Source: Methylocystaceae bacterium UBA5192 (GTDB lineage Bacteria > Pseudomonadota > Alphaproteobacteria > Rhizobiales > Beijerinckiaceae). Taken from it: 18,732 bases of DNA. Both the position numbers and the translations under genes were made by a program. The notes under the pieces are model-generated. The model saw only the letters and a program-made list of their open reading frames with translations, was not told the origin of the DNA and searched no databases. Below, one piece after another: positions 8,063 through 15,860 of the stretch (its first letter is position 1; each line of letters opens with the position of its first letter). Where the stretch lies: positions 36,654 through 55,385 of the forward strand of contig DHWC01000128.1 of NCBI GenBank assembly GCA_002412985.1, read 5' to 3'.

Positions 8063-9596
8063 TTGAAAATAATGTAGGGATGTTCGTCGTATACCAGGCT
8101 TTGATTTCCTCAAGCGCGGGGTGCCGTAAAGATTTCTTCAAATAGGCTTCAATACGTGGAAGATGAACAAGATAATGCGGTTTGCCATCACGACGGTTAA
8201 GCCGCGCAAAGATGCCCAGAATCTTCGTATTCCGCTGAGCCGCCAAAATTGAATATGATCGGGCGAATTCCGCCATGTTAAACTGCGGATCCTTTTCTCG
8301 ACGAAGATTCGCGTAATGAGCTAAAAGTTTTAGTTCAAAGGCATCGGCAATCGTTACGCGCGCATCTTGTCCTAGAGAGGCTAGATCATATGCTGGGTTA
8401 CCTAAGACACAATCTTGGAAATCAATAATGCCAATACGCCCCATGCCCTCACGCGATTCCAGCCAAATTAAATTCGGCGAATGATAATCCCGCAGGGTCC
8501 AAGTTGGCGGAGAATTTGTAATGTTCATTAGCGCCTGGCGCCAGAGATTAATAAAATTTGCGCGCGCGCCAGAAGCTACGCTTACATTGACGTGGTCAAC
8601 ATACCAGTCCAGGAGCAACTCAACTTCTATTAATAAGGCGTCAAGATCATAAGGGGGGATATGATAATATCGTCCTTCTTCAACTTTGATCGTCTCAGGC
8701 AAAGACTGCGCGTGCAGCTCAGCAAGAACTGCCGCCGCCTCTAGATAACGGACTAAAATCGGTCCCGAATCATCGATAATGCCTACACGGCCTAAATCCT
8801 CGACAAGCAAAATACCGCTCTCTAAATCAGAAGCGTAAATTTCTGGCGCTGAAAATCCCCGCTCTCGCAATCCTTGCGCGATCGCTACAAATGGGGTGAC
8901 ATTTTCAGCCAATCGAGCAATCTGACTATAGGACTTGCCATATCGGATTGGCGGGCCATCCGGACGCTGCGGCGATATCATTAAGATTGCTTTTGCGCCA
9001 TCTTTGTTTTCTAAAGTTTCATAAGCGCGAGTAGACGCGTCGCCTTGTAAAAAACTACGATGCGCTTGAGCCCAGCCGGATTGACGCAACAAATCTCGAA
9101 TAGACTTAAACGGCGCAAGGCGCGCAGCAAATGTACCGTATGCGGTAATCGTAATACGCCGTTCATTTGGATTGTCAGCCTGGCCAAAATTAAGCGCGAT
9201 CTCTAAACGATTTTTTGGTAGAGCCTCCGGAATACGTTCCGCCCATTCCACCAGAGCGAGCGCCTCTTCTATTGTTTCGTCCCAGCCAAGGCCAGCCAGA
9301 TCCTGCATAGAATTGACCCGATAAAAATCTGCATGCACCAGTCGCTGACGCTCAACTTCATAGATCTGCATCAAGGTGAATGTTGGACTAGGCACCTCTA
9401 TTTTAGGATCATTGAAAAACTCGCAAATCAACGCCCGAGCAAAAGTAGTTTTGCCAACGCCGAGATCGCCGGTTAGAGCGATAAAATCTCCGCTTTGCAC
9501 GAATCCAGAAATTTCATGCGCGAGGGCGATAAGCTCTTCTTCATGAGCAACGTCAATCTGCCAGACAACGGTCGCTTTTTCGCTATTTTGCGTCAT
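8055..9596 (-). CDS. Fusion protein: TsaE (t6A tRNA-modification ATPase) plus AmgK-type phosphotransferase
   Basis: A single 513-aa chain with two functions. Residues 1-160 are TsaE, the ATPase partner of TsaB-TsaD that makes N6-threonylcarbamoyladenosine at tRNA position 37: Walker A GDLGVGKTT (43-51), PSPTFTL (69-75), HADFYR (88-93) and VEWAE (116-120). From about residue 165 the chain continues as an aminoglycoside-phosphotransferase-like kinase of the AmgK type (MurNAc/GlcNAc anomeric kinase): ATP-site strand GILLVEDLGR (261-270), catalytic loop LRDYHSPNLIW (Asp370, Asn375) and metal-binding DFQD (392-395). No stop or frameshift separates the two parts. AmgK feeds MurU, the next gene, so fusion partner and neighbour form one salvage pathway. 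The ATG shares one base with the divL stop (TAATG). This fusion has been annotated before in Rhizobiales-type genomes as bifunctional TsaE/phosphotransferase. The kinase substrate is inferred. Confidence 0.9.
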   Translation of the reverse strand: MTQNSEKATVVWQIDVAHEEELIALAHEISGFVQSGDFIALTGDLGVGKTTFARALICEFFNDPKIEVPSPTFTLMQIYEVERQRLVHADFYRVNSMQDLAGLGWDETIEEALALVEWAERIPEALPKNRLEIALNFGQADNPNERRITITAYGTFAARLAPFKSIRDLLRQSGWAQAHRSFLQGDASTRAYETLENKDGAKAILMISPQRPDGPPIRYGKSYSQIARLAENVTPFVAIAQGLRERGFSAPEIYASDLESGILLVEDLGRVGIIDDSGPILVRYLEAAAVLAELHAQSLPETIKVEEGRYYHIPPYDLDALLIEVELLLDWYVDHVNVSVASGARANFINLWRQALMNITNSPPTWTLRDYHSPNLIWLESREGMGRIGIIDFQDCVLGNPAYDLASLGQDARVTIADAFELKLLAHYANLRREKDPQFNMAEFARSYSILAAQRNTKILGIFARLNRRDGKPHYLVHLPRIEAYLKKSLRHPALEEIKAWYTTNIPTLFSNE

Positions 9597-12181
9597 TATG
9601 CGCCTCTTTGATTGACGATTTGCGCAGTCTGATCAAGAGCTAGAGACGCCGGAAAAACACAAGTTACTGTTGTGCCTTCTCCTGGGGCAGAATCTACAAA
9701 GACCTTACCGCCATGAAGTTCCATGAAGGCGCGCACAATTGAAAGTCCTAAACCAACACCACGATGTCGTGACCCATTCGTATAAGACTCGAAACGATCG
9801 AATATCTTATCTAAAACATCCGGTGAGATCCCGCGGCCACAGTCTGTAACCTTAAAAATCACCTCTCCATTACGTCGGAATGCGGCTAATGTGACAGTTT
9901 GGCCCGGGCTCGAGAAGCCTATGGCGTTAGAAAGCAAATTAAAAAGAATTTGCCTCAACCGCTTAGCGTCAGCTCTAAAGCTTCCAACATTATCCATAGC
10001 GACAATCTGTACATCTATGGAATTTTCCGCAAGGCGATCCTGGACACCTTCTATTGCTGCGCGCATTGCTTGCTCGACATCAATATTGGATAGTTCTAGA
10101 TCCATCGCATCTTTATCAATCGTCGCAAGGTCCAAAATATCATCTACGATTGCTAAAAGCGCCGCTGAGGATTTACTCACATAGCCCAAATATTCAAGCT
10201 GCTTCGCGTTCAACGGGCCCGTGGCTTGCTCGTTTAATAAATGAACAAAGCCATTAATATTATTTAAGGGCGATCTTAATTCATAAGATACATGATGTAT
10301 AAAATCATTTCGTAGATTTTCCGCAGCCAATAAGACCTTATTTCGCTCAGAGAGCGCCCGCTCTGCATTGACATTCGCTGTAACGTCAACAAAAGTGAGC
10401 AATGCTGCGCCATCAAGAAGCGACTGCGCAGTACAATCTAGAATGACATTATCATTTCTTTCAATTCTTTGGGTAAAGCCTTCACGCAATTCGTTCAGTC
10501 CAGTAACAAAATGCTTCAAGGCGGCCCAGCCGCTTTCTGCGCCATGCAGCGACTGACACATCTCTATCAATCTATCAATATGCGGTTTTTCTTGCTGAAA
10601 TTCAGCAGGTAAACGCCACAATGCCGCAAAAGCCGGATTGCAGAAACTGAGCCGGCCATCAGAGCCAAAAACCGCCACGCCTTCACGTAACGTCTCAAGT
10701 GTTTCGCTTTGCGTGCGATTTAGTGCGTTAAATCGCGTCTCAAGATCATAGGCCTTAGTTGTATCATCATAGAGATATGTGACGCCCCCTTGAGTGTTAG
10801 GATGCGCAACGACCTCTACAATCCGGCTATCGGGCAAATGCCATGTGTATCGCGCTGCTTCTGTTGAGCGATAAACGCTAAACATACGTTCTTTCCAGGA
10901 GCGATAATCGCTTTCCACAGGCAAGCGCTGTTTTGCCCGAAGCCAATCCAATAATTCGCCATCTGAAGGTTTTTGCTCAAGAAAGGCCATATCAATCTGC
11001 CAGAGCTTGGCATAGGCGTCATTATAATAGATCAGCCGTTTATCTTGACCAAAGATCGCCACAGCGGTTGGCAAAAGGTCTAACGTTCGCACATGTGAGA
11101 GCATTTGTTGCTGCAAGTCAGCGCGCACTAATTCAACTTCATGACGATCAATCGCCATCGCTGCGACCATGTCCCTCGAAACAGCCTGGGTGACATCAAG
11201 TGAATGACGTTGACCAGCGACAATAGCTGGCACACGCGCTTGCCAGATCAATTCCTGTCGCAGAGATGCTGCTGCAAGATCGCGCGCTGGCTGATCAAGG
11301 AGCTCTAATCCTCTCGTTAAAACATCCGCTGGATCTTTGGCTTCGACAGCGGCCGCATAGGCGCTATTAACAAAAATAATGTTCCCGTCTTGATTGCGAA
11401 TCCACACCGGAACCGATGATGCATCAAGGAGAGCGCAAAGGCTCGCAAGCTCATTTTCCATTTCTTGGTAACGCGCCCGCATGGACAAAAGCTCAAGACG
11501 ATCGCCAGAGATTTCTCTAATTCTCATGACAGCGCAGGAGCCTATAGCTCGACCTTGAATATCGAAATGCACCCCCGCACGACTTGTCATTGATAAAGAA
11601 AATCCCTCGCCATTTAAACGCAGCCGCCCGATAGCGCCCTCCAGCGTTTGCGCCGGCTCAGATGACAACCATGAATGGAAAGAAAGCAAACTCTGAGGAG
11701 AGAGGCCCTCAAGTGATTTAATGGTCGATATATGCACATCCGGCGCACTATCGACGCCAGTCCAAGCAATCAGAATCTGCGCTTCGCTGGAGAGAAATTT
11801 CTGCGCCTGCTCAAGACGGGAGCGTGTGTCCGCAAGCTCTCGTGAAAAACGCTTAGCACTCTTACGCCAAGACCGACGCTCGGCAATATAAGTTAAGGCG
11901 ACAACAGCCGTAATGAGCGCCAAACCGCTACTGAAGGCAAAATTTGCAACGCCCGGATCATACCCAGCCTCTGCAGCAAAAGCCGCACTCTGCGCAAAAG
12001 CTCGCGAACAAGAAAATACAACTCCGGCGAGCACAAAAAGGCCAGTTAAAAACAATGAGAATTGACGCAAGTATAAAGGAGACATCTCCCCGCTAGGCGC
12101 GGAAATTAGCCGCAATCTCTTTGCGCGCCAATGACGATCATCATTCATGCGCTCAGACCCGCGCTCGCGCATAATCGCCAA
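9596..12181 (-). CDS. divL: DivL-like PAS sensor kinase with tyrosine in place of the phospho-histidine
   Basis: A membrane-anchored kinase of up to 861 aa. Two hydrophobic segments (about 41-58 and 82-100) precede a charged coiled-coil stretch, then about three PAS-like regions (near 250-310, 370-430 and 500-570; examples VWIRNQDGNIIFVNSAYA and GVAVFGSDGRLSFCNPAF). The HisKA H-box reads HHVSYELRSPLNN: Tyr633 stands where nearly all kinases have His (codon TAT at 10283-10285). The HATPase domain is complete: N-box RQILFNLLSNA, G1 DCGRGIS, G2 GVGLGLSIV. There is no receiver domain. Tyrosine at this site is the hallmark of Caulobacter DivL, which works with DivK to control CckA and CtrA, the cell-cycle master regulator. 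It heads the tsaE-amgK-murU-addBA block. The start is uncertain: TTG 12181 (preceded by GGA at about 5 nt), ATG 12172 or ATG 12148. Confidence 0.85.
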   Translation of the reverse strand: MAIMRERGSERMNDDRHWRAKRLRLISAPSGEMSPLYLRQFSLFLTGLFVLAGVVFSCSRAFAQSAAFAAEAGYDPGVANFAFSSGLALITAVVALTYIAERRSWRKSAKRFSRELADTRSRLEQAQKFLSSEAQILIAWTGVDSAPDVHISTIKSLEGLSPQSLLSFHSWLSSEPAQTLEGAIGRLRLNGEGFSLSMTSRAGVHFDIQGRAIGSCAVMRIREISGDRLELLSMRARYQEMENELASLCALLDASSVPVWIRNQDGNIIFVNSAYAAAVEAKDPADVLTRGLELLDQPARDLAAASLRQELIWQARVPAIVAGQRHSLDVTQAVSRDMVAAMAIDRHEVELVRADLQQQMLSHVRTLDLLPTAVAIFGQDKRLIYYNDAYAKLWQIDMAFLEQKPSDGELLDWLRAKQRLPVESDYRSWKERMFSVYRSTEAARYTWHLPDSRIVEVVAHPNTQGGVTYLYDDTTKAYDLETRFNALNRTQSETLETLREGVAVFGSDGRLSFCNPAFAALWRLPAEFQQEKPHIDRLIEMCQSLHGAESGWAALKHFVTGLNELREGFTQRIERNDNVILDCTAQSLLDGAALLTFVDVTANVNAERALSERNKVLLAAENLRNDFIHHVSYELRSPLNNINGFVHLLNEQATGPLNAKQLEYLGYVSKSSAALLAIVDDILDLATIDKDAMDLELSNIDVEQAMRAAIEGVQDRLAENSIDVQIVAMDNVGSFRADAKRLRQILFNLLSNAIGFSSPGQTVTLAAFRRNGEVIFKVTDCGRGISPDVLDKIFDRFESYTNGSRHRGVGLGLSIVRAFMELHGGKVFVDSAPGEGTTVTCVFPASLALDQTAQIVNQRGA

Positions 12182-12408
12182 TAAATTCCATCTTAACCGA
12201 TCTCCACGGTCGAATGTTTGTGCTCATTACGACAACGCTGAGAGCGGCGCTTGCGATGAAAAACAATCATCGCGACACTATACTCGGGATAACGCGACTT
12301 CCGTTGACAGGACCCAACGAAGCAGCCGCGCGCGCGCTCCGAATCACTTCAATTTATAGCGTCAAAGCGGAAAAGAGAATCGTGTTTCGACAAAGAAATG
12401 AAATAGAA
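12182..12408 (-). other. Upstream region of the divL operon, promoter not resolved
   Basis: About 227 bp between the divL start and the ahcY terminator. This region must hold the promoter of the five-gene block, because the strong ahcY terminator blocks read-through from upstream. On the minus strand a TATAGT-like element (around 12278-12283) could be a -10 box, but no convincing -35 is at the right distance. I see no paired TTAA-N7-TTAA CtrA site, only a single TTAA half. Open frames here on the plus strand show no domain and look random. Confidence 0.35.
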
Positions 12409-12444
12409 TTAAAAAAAACGCCCCCTCCGGCACTGGAGGGGGCG
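12409..12444 (-). terminator. Intrinsic terminator of ahcY
   Basis: On the minus strand a perfect 10-bp GC-rich stem (12435-12444 with 12419-12428, GGAGGGGGCG type) with a 6-nt loop is followed by a run of eight T (complement of 12411-12418). It begins 43 nt after the ahcY stop codon. It separates ahcY from the divL operon on the same strand, so the operon needs its own promoter. Confidence 0.95.
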
Positions 12445-12487
12445 CTCTATCGCAACGACTGATTCAGAATGGCACAGTCAGGCCAAA

Positions 12488-13894
12488 TTAATAGCGATAA
12501 TGTTCCGGCTTGAACGGGCCGTTCTGTGGTAAGTTTAGATAGACAGCTTGCTCTTCAGTCATCTGAGTGAGTTTGACGCCAATCTTATCTAGGTGAAGAG
12601 ACGCAACTTTTTCATCAAGATGCTTAGGCAGCGTGTAGACTTCCTTCTTGTAAGCACCCTGCTTAGAATACAGCTCAATCTGAGCCAGCGTCTGGTTAGT
12701 GAAAGACGCAGACATAACAAAAGAAGGATGACCTGTGGCATTGCCAAGATTTACGAGACGTCCCTCCGAGAGAAGGATGATCCGCTTACCGTCTTGAAAT
12801 TCAATCTCATCAACTTGCGGCTTAACATTGTGCCATTTGAGATTTTTCAAGCCAGCAACTTGGATCTCGCTATCAAAATGGCCGATGTTACAGACGATTG
12901 CCCGATCTTTCATCTTGCGCATATGATCAATTGTAATAACGTCCACATTTCCTGTCGCCGTCACGAAGATATCTGCGCGCGGCGCAGCGTCTTCCATGGT
13001 GGTGACTTCATAACCTTCCATTGCTGCTTGTAGAGCGCAAATTGGATCTATCTCTGAAACAAGAACGCGGCAGCCCGCATTGCGCAAAGAAGCAGCCGAT
13101 CCTTTGCCAACATCGCCAAAACCAGCCACCATCGCGACTTTACCCGCCATCATCACGTCGGTGCCGCGTCGAATGCCATCTACGAGCGACTCGCGGCATC
13201 CATAGAGATTATCGAATTTTGATTTTGTTACTGAGTCATTGACATTAATTGCCGGCCAAAGAAGCTTGCCTTCTTTTTGCATGATATAAAGACGATGCAC
13301 GCCAGTTGTTGTCTCTTCAGTGACGCCTTTGATGGCTTCAGCATTGCGTTTGTACCAACCTGGATTTGCTTTCAGACGCTTTTTAATCGCAGCATAGAGC
13401 ACTTCCTCTTCTTCATTTGTGGCCTTTTCTAAAAATGCCGTATCGCCATTTTCAGCGCGCAAGCCAAGATGAATCAACAACGTCGCATCGCCGCCGTCAT
13501 CGAGGATCATGTTTGGGCAACCGCCATCGCTCCATTCAAATATTTTATGCGTATAGTCCCAATAATCTTCCAGGCTTTCGCCCTTTTTAGCGAAAACAGG
13601 CGTTCCGGTTGCAGCAATCGCCGCTGCAGCATGATCTTGCGTTGAATAAATATTGCAGGAAGCCCAACGCACGTCAGCGCCTAAGGCCTTAAGCGTTTCA
13701 ATCAACACCGCTGTCTGGATCGTCATATGCAGCGAACCCGCAACGCGCGCGCCCTTCAACGGCTGAGCGGAGCCATATTCAGCTCGCGTCGCCATAAGGC
13801 CAGGCATTTCCGTTTCAGCGATAGCGATTTCCTTACGTCCCCAATCCGCCAGCGCAATATCGGTCACGGCATAATCATTGAAATGAGCGGTCAT
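12488..13894 (-). CDS. ahcY: Adenosylhomocysteinase (S-adenosyl-L-homocysteine hydrolase)
   Basis: A 468-aa NAD-dependent cytosolic enzyme that splits S-adenosylhomocysteine into adenosine and homocysteine, removing the product inhibitor of SAM-dependent methylation and returning homocysteine to the methionine cycle. The Rossmann signature AGFGDVGKGSA is at 257-267. The substrate-site segments GSLHMTIQTAVLIETL and SCNIYSTQDHAAAAI (79-93) are present, and the chain ends in the family C-terminus KPEHYRY. Length is normal for proteobacterial AhcY. The start is supported by an AGAGGA ribosome site about 8 nt upstream of ATG 13894. It is a single gene with its own terminator and a structured leader. 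In related genomes ahcY sits next to the divL-tsaE block, as here. Confidence 0.98.
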   Translation of the reverse strand: MTAHFNDYAVTDIALADWGRKEIAIAETEMPGLMATRAEYGSAQPLKGARVAGSLHMTIQTAVLIETLKALGADVRWASCNIYSTQDHAAAAIAATGTPVFAKKGESLEDYWDYTHKIFEWSDGGCPNMILDDGGDATLLIHLGLRAENGDTAFLEKATNEEEEVLYAAIKKRLKANPGWYKRNAEAIKGVTEETTTGVHRLYIMQKEGKLLWPAINVNDSVTKSKFDNLYGCRESLVDGIRRGTDVMMAGKVAMVAGFGDVGKGSAASLRNAGCRVLVSEIDPICALQAAMEGYEVTTMEDAAPRADIFVTATGNVDVITIDHMRKMKDRAIVCNIGHFDSEIQVAGLKNLKWHNVKPQVDEIEFQDGKRIILLSEGRLVNLGNATGHPSFVMSASFTNQTLAQIELYSKQGAYKKEVYTLPKHLDEKVASLHLDKIGVKLTQMTEEQAVYLNLPQNGPFKPEHYRY

Positions 13895-13911
13895 TCTTTT
13901 CCTCTTTTTTT

Positions 13912-13975
13912 GCCGACGGTTCGGCGTCTCCGCATGCGTGCTGTAACGAAAAACCTATTTAAAACAGCACGATGC
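13912..13975 (-). promoter_or_regulatory. Structured 5' leader of ahcY: two tandem hairpins before the ribosome site
   Basis: Read in the ahcY mRNA direction, the first hairpin pairs 13964-13975 with 13932-13944: an uninterrupted 8-bp stem (CGTGCTGT/ACAGCACG), one bulged base at 13936, then 4 more pairs (GCAT/ATGC), enclosing a 19-nt loop. The second hairpin pairs 13921-13925 with 13912-13916 (GCCGA/TCGGC) with a 4-nt loop. An A-rich stretch and the AGAGGA ribosome site follow, so neither hairpin is an intrinsic terminator. The loops could touch: GGTT in the first is complementary to AACC in the second. The position suggests translation-level control. I could not match it to the SAH riboswitch consensus that I remember. 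Pairing is seen; function is inference. Confidence 0.5.
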
Positions 13976-14062
13976 AATTAATTCTGGTGTGTCTTCACGC
14001 CTCAAGACGGCTAACCTTTGCCAGCGTGGGCGCTCTCTGTAACAAAACATTCTCTCAAAGGC

Positions 14063-14096
14063 AATAAAGATATAAACAAATCTTTATATCTTTATT
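14063..14096. repeat. Perfect 14-bp AT-rich inverted repeat
   Basis: AATAAAGATATAAA at 14063-14076 is repeated exactly as its reverse complement at 14083-14096, with a 6-nt spacer (CAAATC). The arms are almost pure A+T, unlike the surrounding DNA. It lies about 170 bp upstream of ahcY and 460 bp upstream of the terB-like gene. It could be a protein-binding operator, a cruciform-prone spacer, or a weak terminator-like hairpin. No long T run follows on either strand, which argues against a terminator. Confidence 0.75.
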
Positions 14097-14557
14097 AATT
14101 GTTGTTAGGAGAATAATTTTTGCGCCTGCGCACAGTTTACAAGCGCTTCTAACCCACAGCTTGGCTCCGATTTCATCCAGCCAACGATTATCCTAGGCCC
14201 AGTTTGCCCTCGCAACGCCTAGAAGATCACAAATGGCCAGAGACTTTACAAAAATCCTTTCACAAAGCTGAAACAGAAATTAATCAACTCAGGGCTCTGG
14301 CGCTCTCGTAAAAGAAATTAAGCCTTGAGCAGTCTTGCCCCCAATTGCGTAAAAGCGGTTTTGAACAGAATTAATAGGCAATGGACGCGGTCAAAAAGAT
14401 CATTGCTCGCCGAAGTATGAAACAACTATCGCTCATTTAAGTCGCTGCAAATATAGCTCTTAATCTTATCTCCTCCCGTTCCCGCAACTATCCAACCTCC
14501 ACGCCCTGCTCTATAAACGCCTCCTCAAATCATCTGCGACGCCGAGGTCTCTTAAAA

Positions 14558-15037
14558 ATGCTGGATGCGTTAAAAAACTTCATCGATGAACTCACCGGCG
14601 AAAGTCAGCGGGAAAAACCCATTGATCTTGCTGATTATCAGCTTGCAGCGGCGGCCTTGCTCGTTCATATCGCCTCGATTGATGGCGATTTTGATCAACA
14701 GGAACGGCACAGGATCCAACAACTTGTAGAGGCGCGTTTTGGCCTCACCCCCGCTCAAGCCAGCACGCTGATTTCTGCCGCACAGGCAAGCGAAAGCGAG
14801 GCAGTCGATCTCTACCGCTTTACCAGCGTGTTGAAACGTCGACTTGACGCAGATGGACGAATTCAAGTTGTCGGCATGTTATGGGACATGGCGCATGCCG
14901 ATGGCGCCGTACATGAATTTGAAGAAAATGTTGTCTGGCGCGTTGCCGAATTACTTGGCGTTTCTACGCGCGATCGCGTTGAATTGAGACGCCTTGTGCG
15001 CGAAAGCCTTAACGCTCAACCATCAGAAGACCAATAG
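14558..15037 (+). CDS. TerB-like protein (tellurite-resistance TerB domain family)
   Basis: A 159-aa soluble protein with the TerB-like all-helical domain. Two copies of the acidic DGxxxxxE motif are visible: IDGDFDQQE (Asp42 to Glu49) and ADGAVHEFE (Asp115 to Glu122), in the positions used for metal binding in this fold. No signal peptide or membrane segment is present. The ATG is preceded by GAGG 11 nt away, a rather long spacing. The dehydrogenase gene starts 20 nt after its stop, so the two are probably co-transcribed. Single TerB-domain genes of this kind are widespread in alphaproteobacteria and mostly of unknown role. The rest of a ter operon (terC, terD, terZ) is absent, so I do not claim tellurite resistance. 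Confidence 0.82.
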   Translation: MLDALKNFIDELTGESQREKPIDLADYQLAAAALLVHIASIDGDFDQQERHRIQQLVEARFGLTPAQASTLISAAQASESEAVDLYRFTSVLKRRLDADGRIQVVGMLWDMAHADGAVHEFEENVVWRVAELLGVSTRDRVELRRLVRESLNAQPSEDQ

Positions 15038-15057
15038 TCAATTGAGGAATTCTGGAT

Positions 15058-15858
15058 ATGAGTCTTGATAGTCAAAACCGCGCTGTGACGCTGATCACTG
15101 GCGCGTCAGATGGAATTGGCGCAGAGCTCGCCCATGTTTTTGCAGAAAATGGTCATGAGCTTGTGCTTGTGGCGAGAAGACAAGATAAGCTGCAAGCCTT
15201 AGCCGACCAAATCAAAACAACAAGCGGTAAAGCGCCCCTAGTGATCGCACTTGACCTCATCAAGCCAGACGCTGTCGCACTCCTTGTCACACAACTCAAC
15301 ACGGCGGGACTGAGCATTCAATATCTTGTCAATAATGCCGGTTTTGGTTTGATTGGACGTGTTGCTGAACTTAATGCTGCAGAACAACTCGATATTATAA
15401 AACTCAATAGCGAAGCGCTTACAGCTTTAACGCTAGAATTTCTTCCGCAGCTCATCCGGCATAAAGGAGGTGTAATAAATGTCGCGTCCGTCGCCGCCTT
15501 CATGCCAGGACCAGGCTTTACAATTTATTATGCGACGAAAGCTTATGTGCGCTCGTTTACTGAAGGCCTTGCAGAAGAACTCAAACCCTTTGGCGTGAAG
15601 GTTTCTTGCCTGTGTCCAGGCCCTGTCGCAACAGGGTTCCAAGCGCGCGCGGGCTTTGATTTCTCAGGTCCGATGGGCGCAATGAAACCAGCTATGCTGT
15701 CGGCGCGAGATGTCGCTCAACAAGGCTATACCGGTTTAATGGCAGGTAAAACGATTGTTATTCCCGGCGCCGTTAATAAATTTCTGGTCTTCTTCGCCAG
15801 ATTGACGCCGCGCGCGCTTCTCTTGCCAATCTTGGCGACAGCGCAGAAAAAACGGTGA
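15058..15858 (+). CDS. Short-chain dehydrogenase/reductase (SDR family), substrate unknown
   Basis: A 266-aa classical SDR with an NAD(P)-binding Rossmann fold. Visible landmarks: cofactor loop TGASDGIG (14-21), NNAG (92-95), Asn117, catalytic Ser144 (NVASVAAF), and Tyr157-x3-Lys161 (YYATK), so the active site is complete. Two arginines after the second strand (VARRQDKL, 38-45) suggest NADP(H) preference. The C-terminus (FLVFFARLTPRALLLPILA) is hydrophobic and could touch the membrane, as in several DltE/YqjQ-like SDRs. GAGGA lies about 10 nt before ATG 15058. It is probably the second gene of a two-gene unit with the TerB-like gene and ends at a bidirectional terminator. The substrate cannot be read from the sequence. 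Confidence 0.92.
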   Translation: MSLDSQNRAVTLITGASDGIGAELAHVFAENGHELVLVARRQDKLQALADQIKTTSGKAPLVIALDLIKPDAVALLVTQLNTAGLSIQYLVNNAGFGLIGRVAELNAAEQLDIIKLNSEALTALTLEFLPQLIRHKGGVINVASVAAFMPGPGFTIYYATKAYVRSFTEGLAEELKPFGVKVSCLCPGPVATGFQARAGFDFSGPMGAMKPAMLSARDVAQQGYTGLMAGKTIVIPGAVNKFLVFFARLTPRALLLPILATAQKKR

Positions 15859-15860
15859 AA

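Larger units (their letters stand above)
13895..14557. other. Long divergent intergenic region between ahcY and the terB-like gene
   Basis: 663 bp with no convincing protein gene. From the ahcY side it holds the ribosome site (near 13901-13906), two consecutive hairpins in the ahcY leader (13912-13925 and 13932-13975), a weak promoter candidate for ahcY on the minus strand (TTGAGG, complement of 14000-14005, then ATTAAT 17 nt further, complement of 13977-13982), and a perfect 14-bp inverted repeat at 14063-14096. From about 14110 to 14530 I see only ordinary mixed sequence; the short octamer CGTAAAAG occurs twice 41 bp apart (14307 and 14348). A GAGG at 14543-14546 probably serves the terB-like gene. 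The promoter for the rightward genes could not be placed. Confidence 0.6.

Noticed and set aside
7328..8113. Longer MurU from TTG 8113
   Set aside because: It would add 17 residues overlapping the upstream kinase by 59 nt; ATG 8062 with its 8-nt overlap fits better.
12304..12332. TTGACA on the plus strand as a -35 box
   Set aside because: The bases 17 nt downstream are CGCGCG, nothing like a -10, and no gene follows on that strand.
12593..13033. 146-codon open frame on the plus strand inside ahcY
   Set aside because: It lies wholly opposite the certain ahcY gene, has no recognisable domain and no ribosome site; it is a shadow frame.
13895..14060. SAH riboswitch upstream of ahcY
   Set aside because: The conserved SAH-riboswitch segments that I remember are not present on the ahcY strand; only generic hairpins are seen. 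A covariance search would settle it.
14381..14440. 19-codon open frame (MDAVKKIIARRSMKQLSLI)
   Set aside because: The ribosome site is weak and nothing beyond an open frame supports it; kept only as a possibility in the intergenic finding.
14558..15037. Tellurite-resistance operon
   Set aside because: Only one TerB-like gene is present; no TerC, TerD or TerZ homologue is near.
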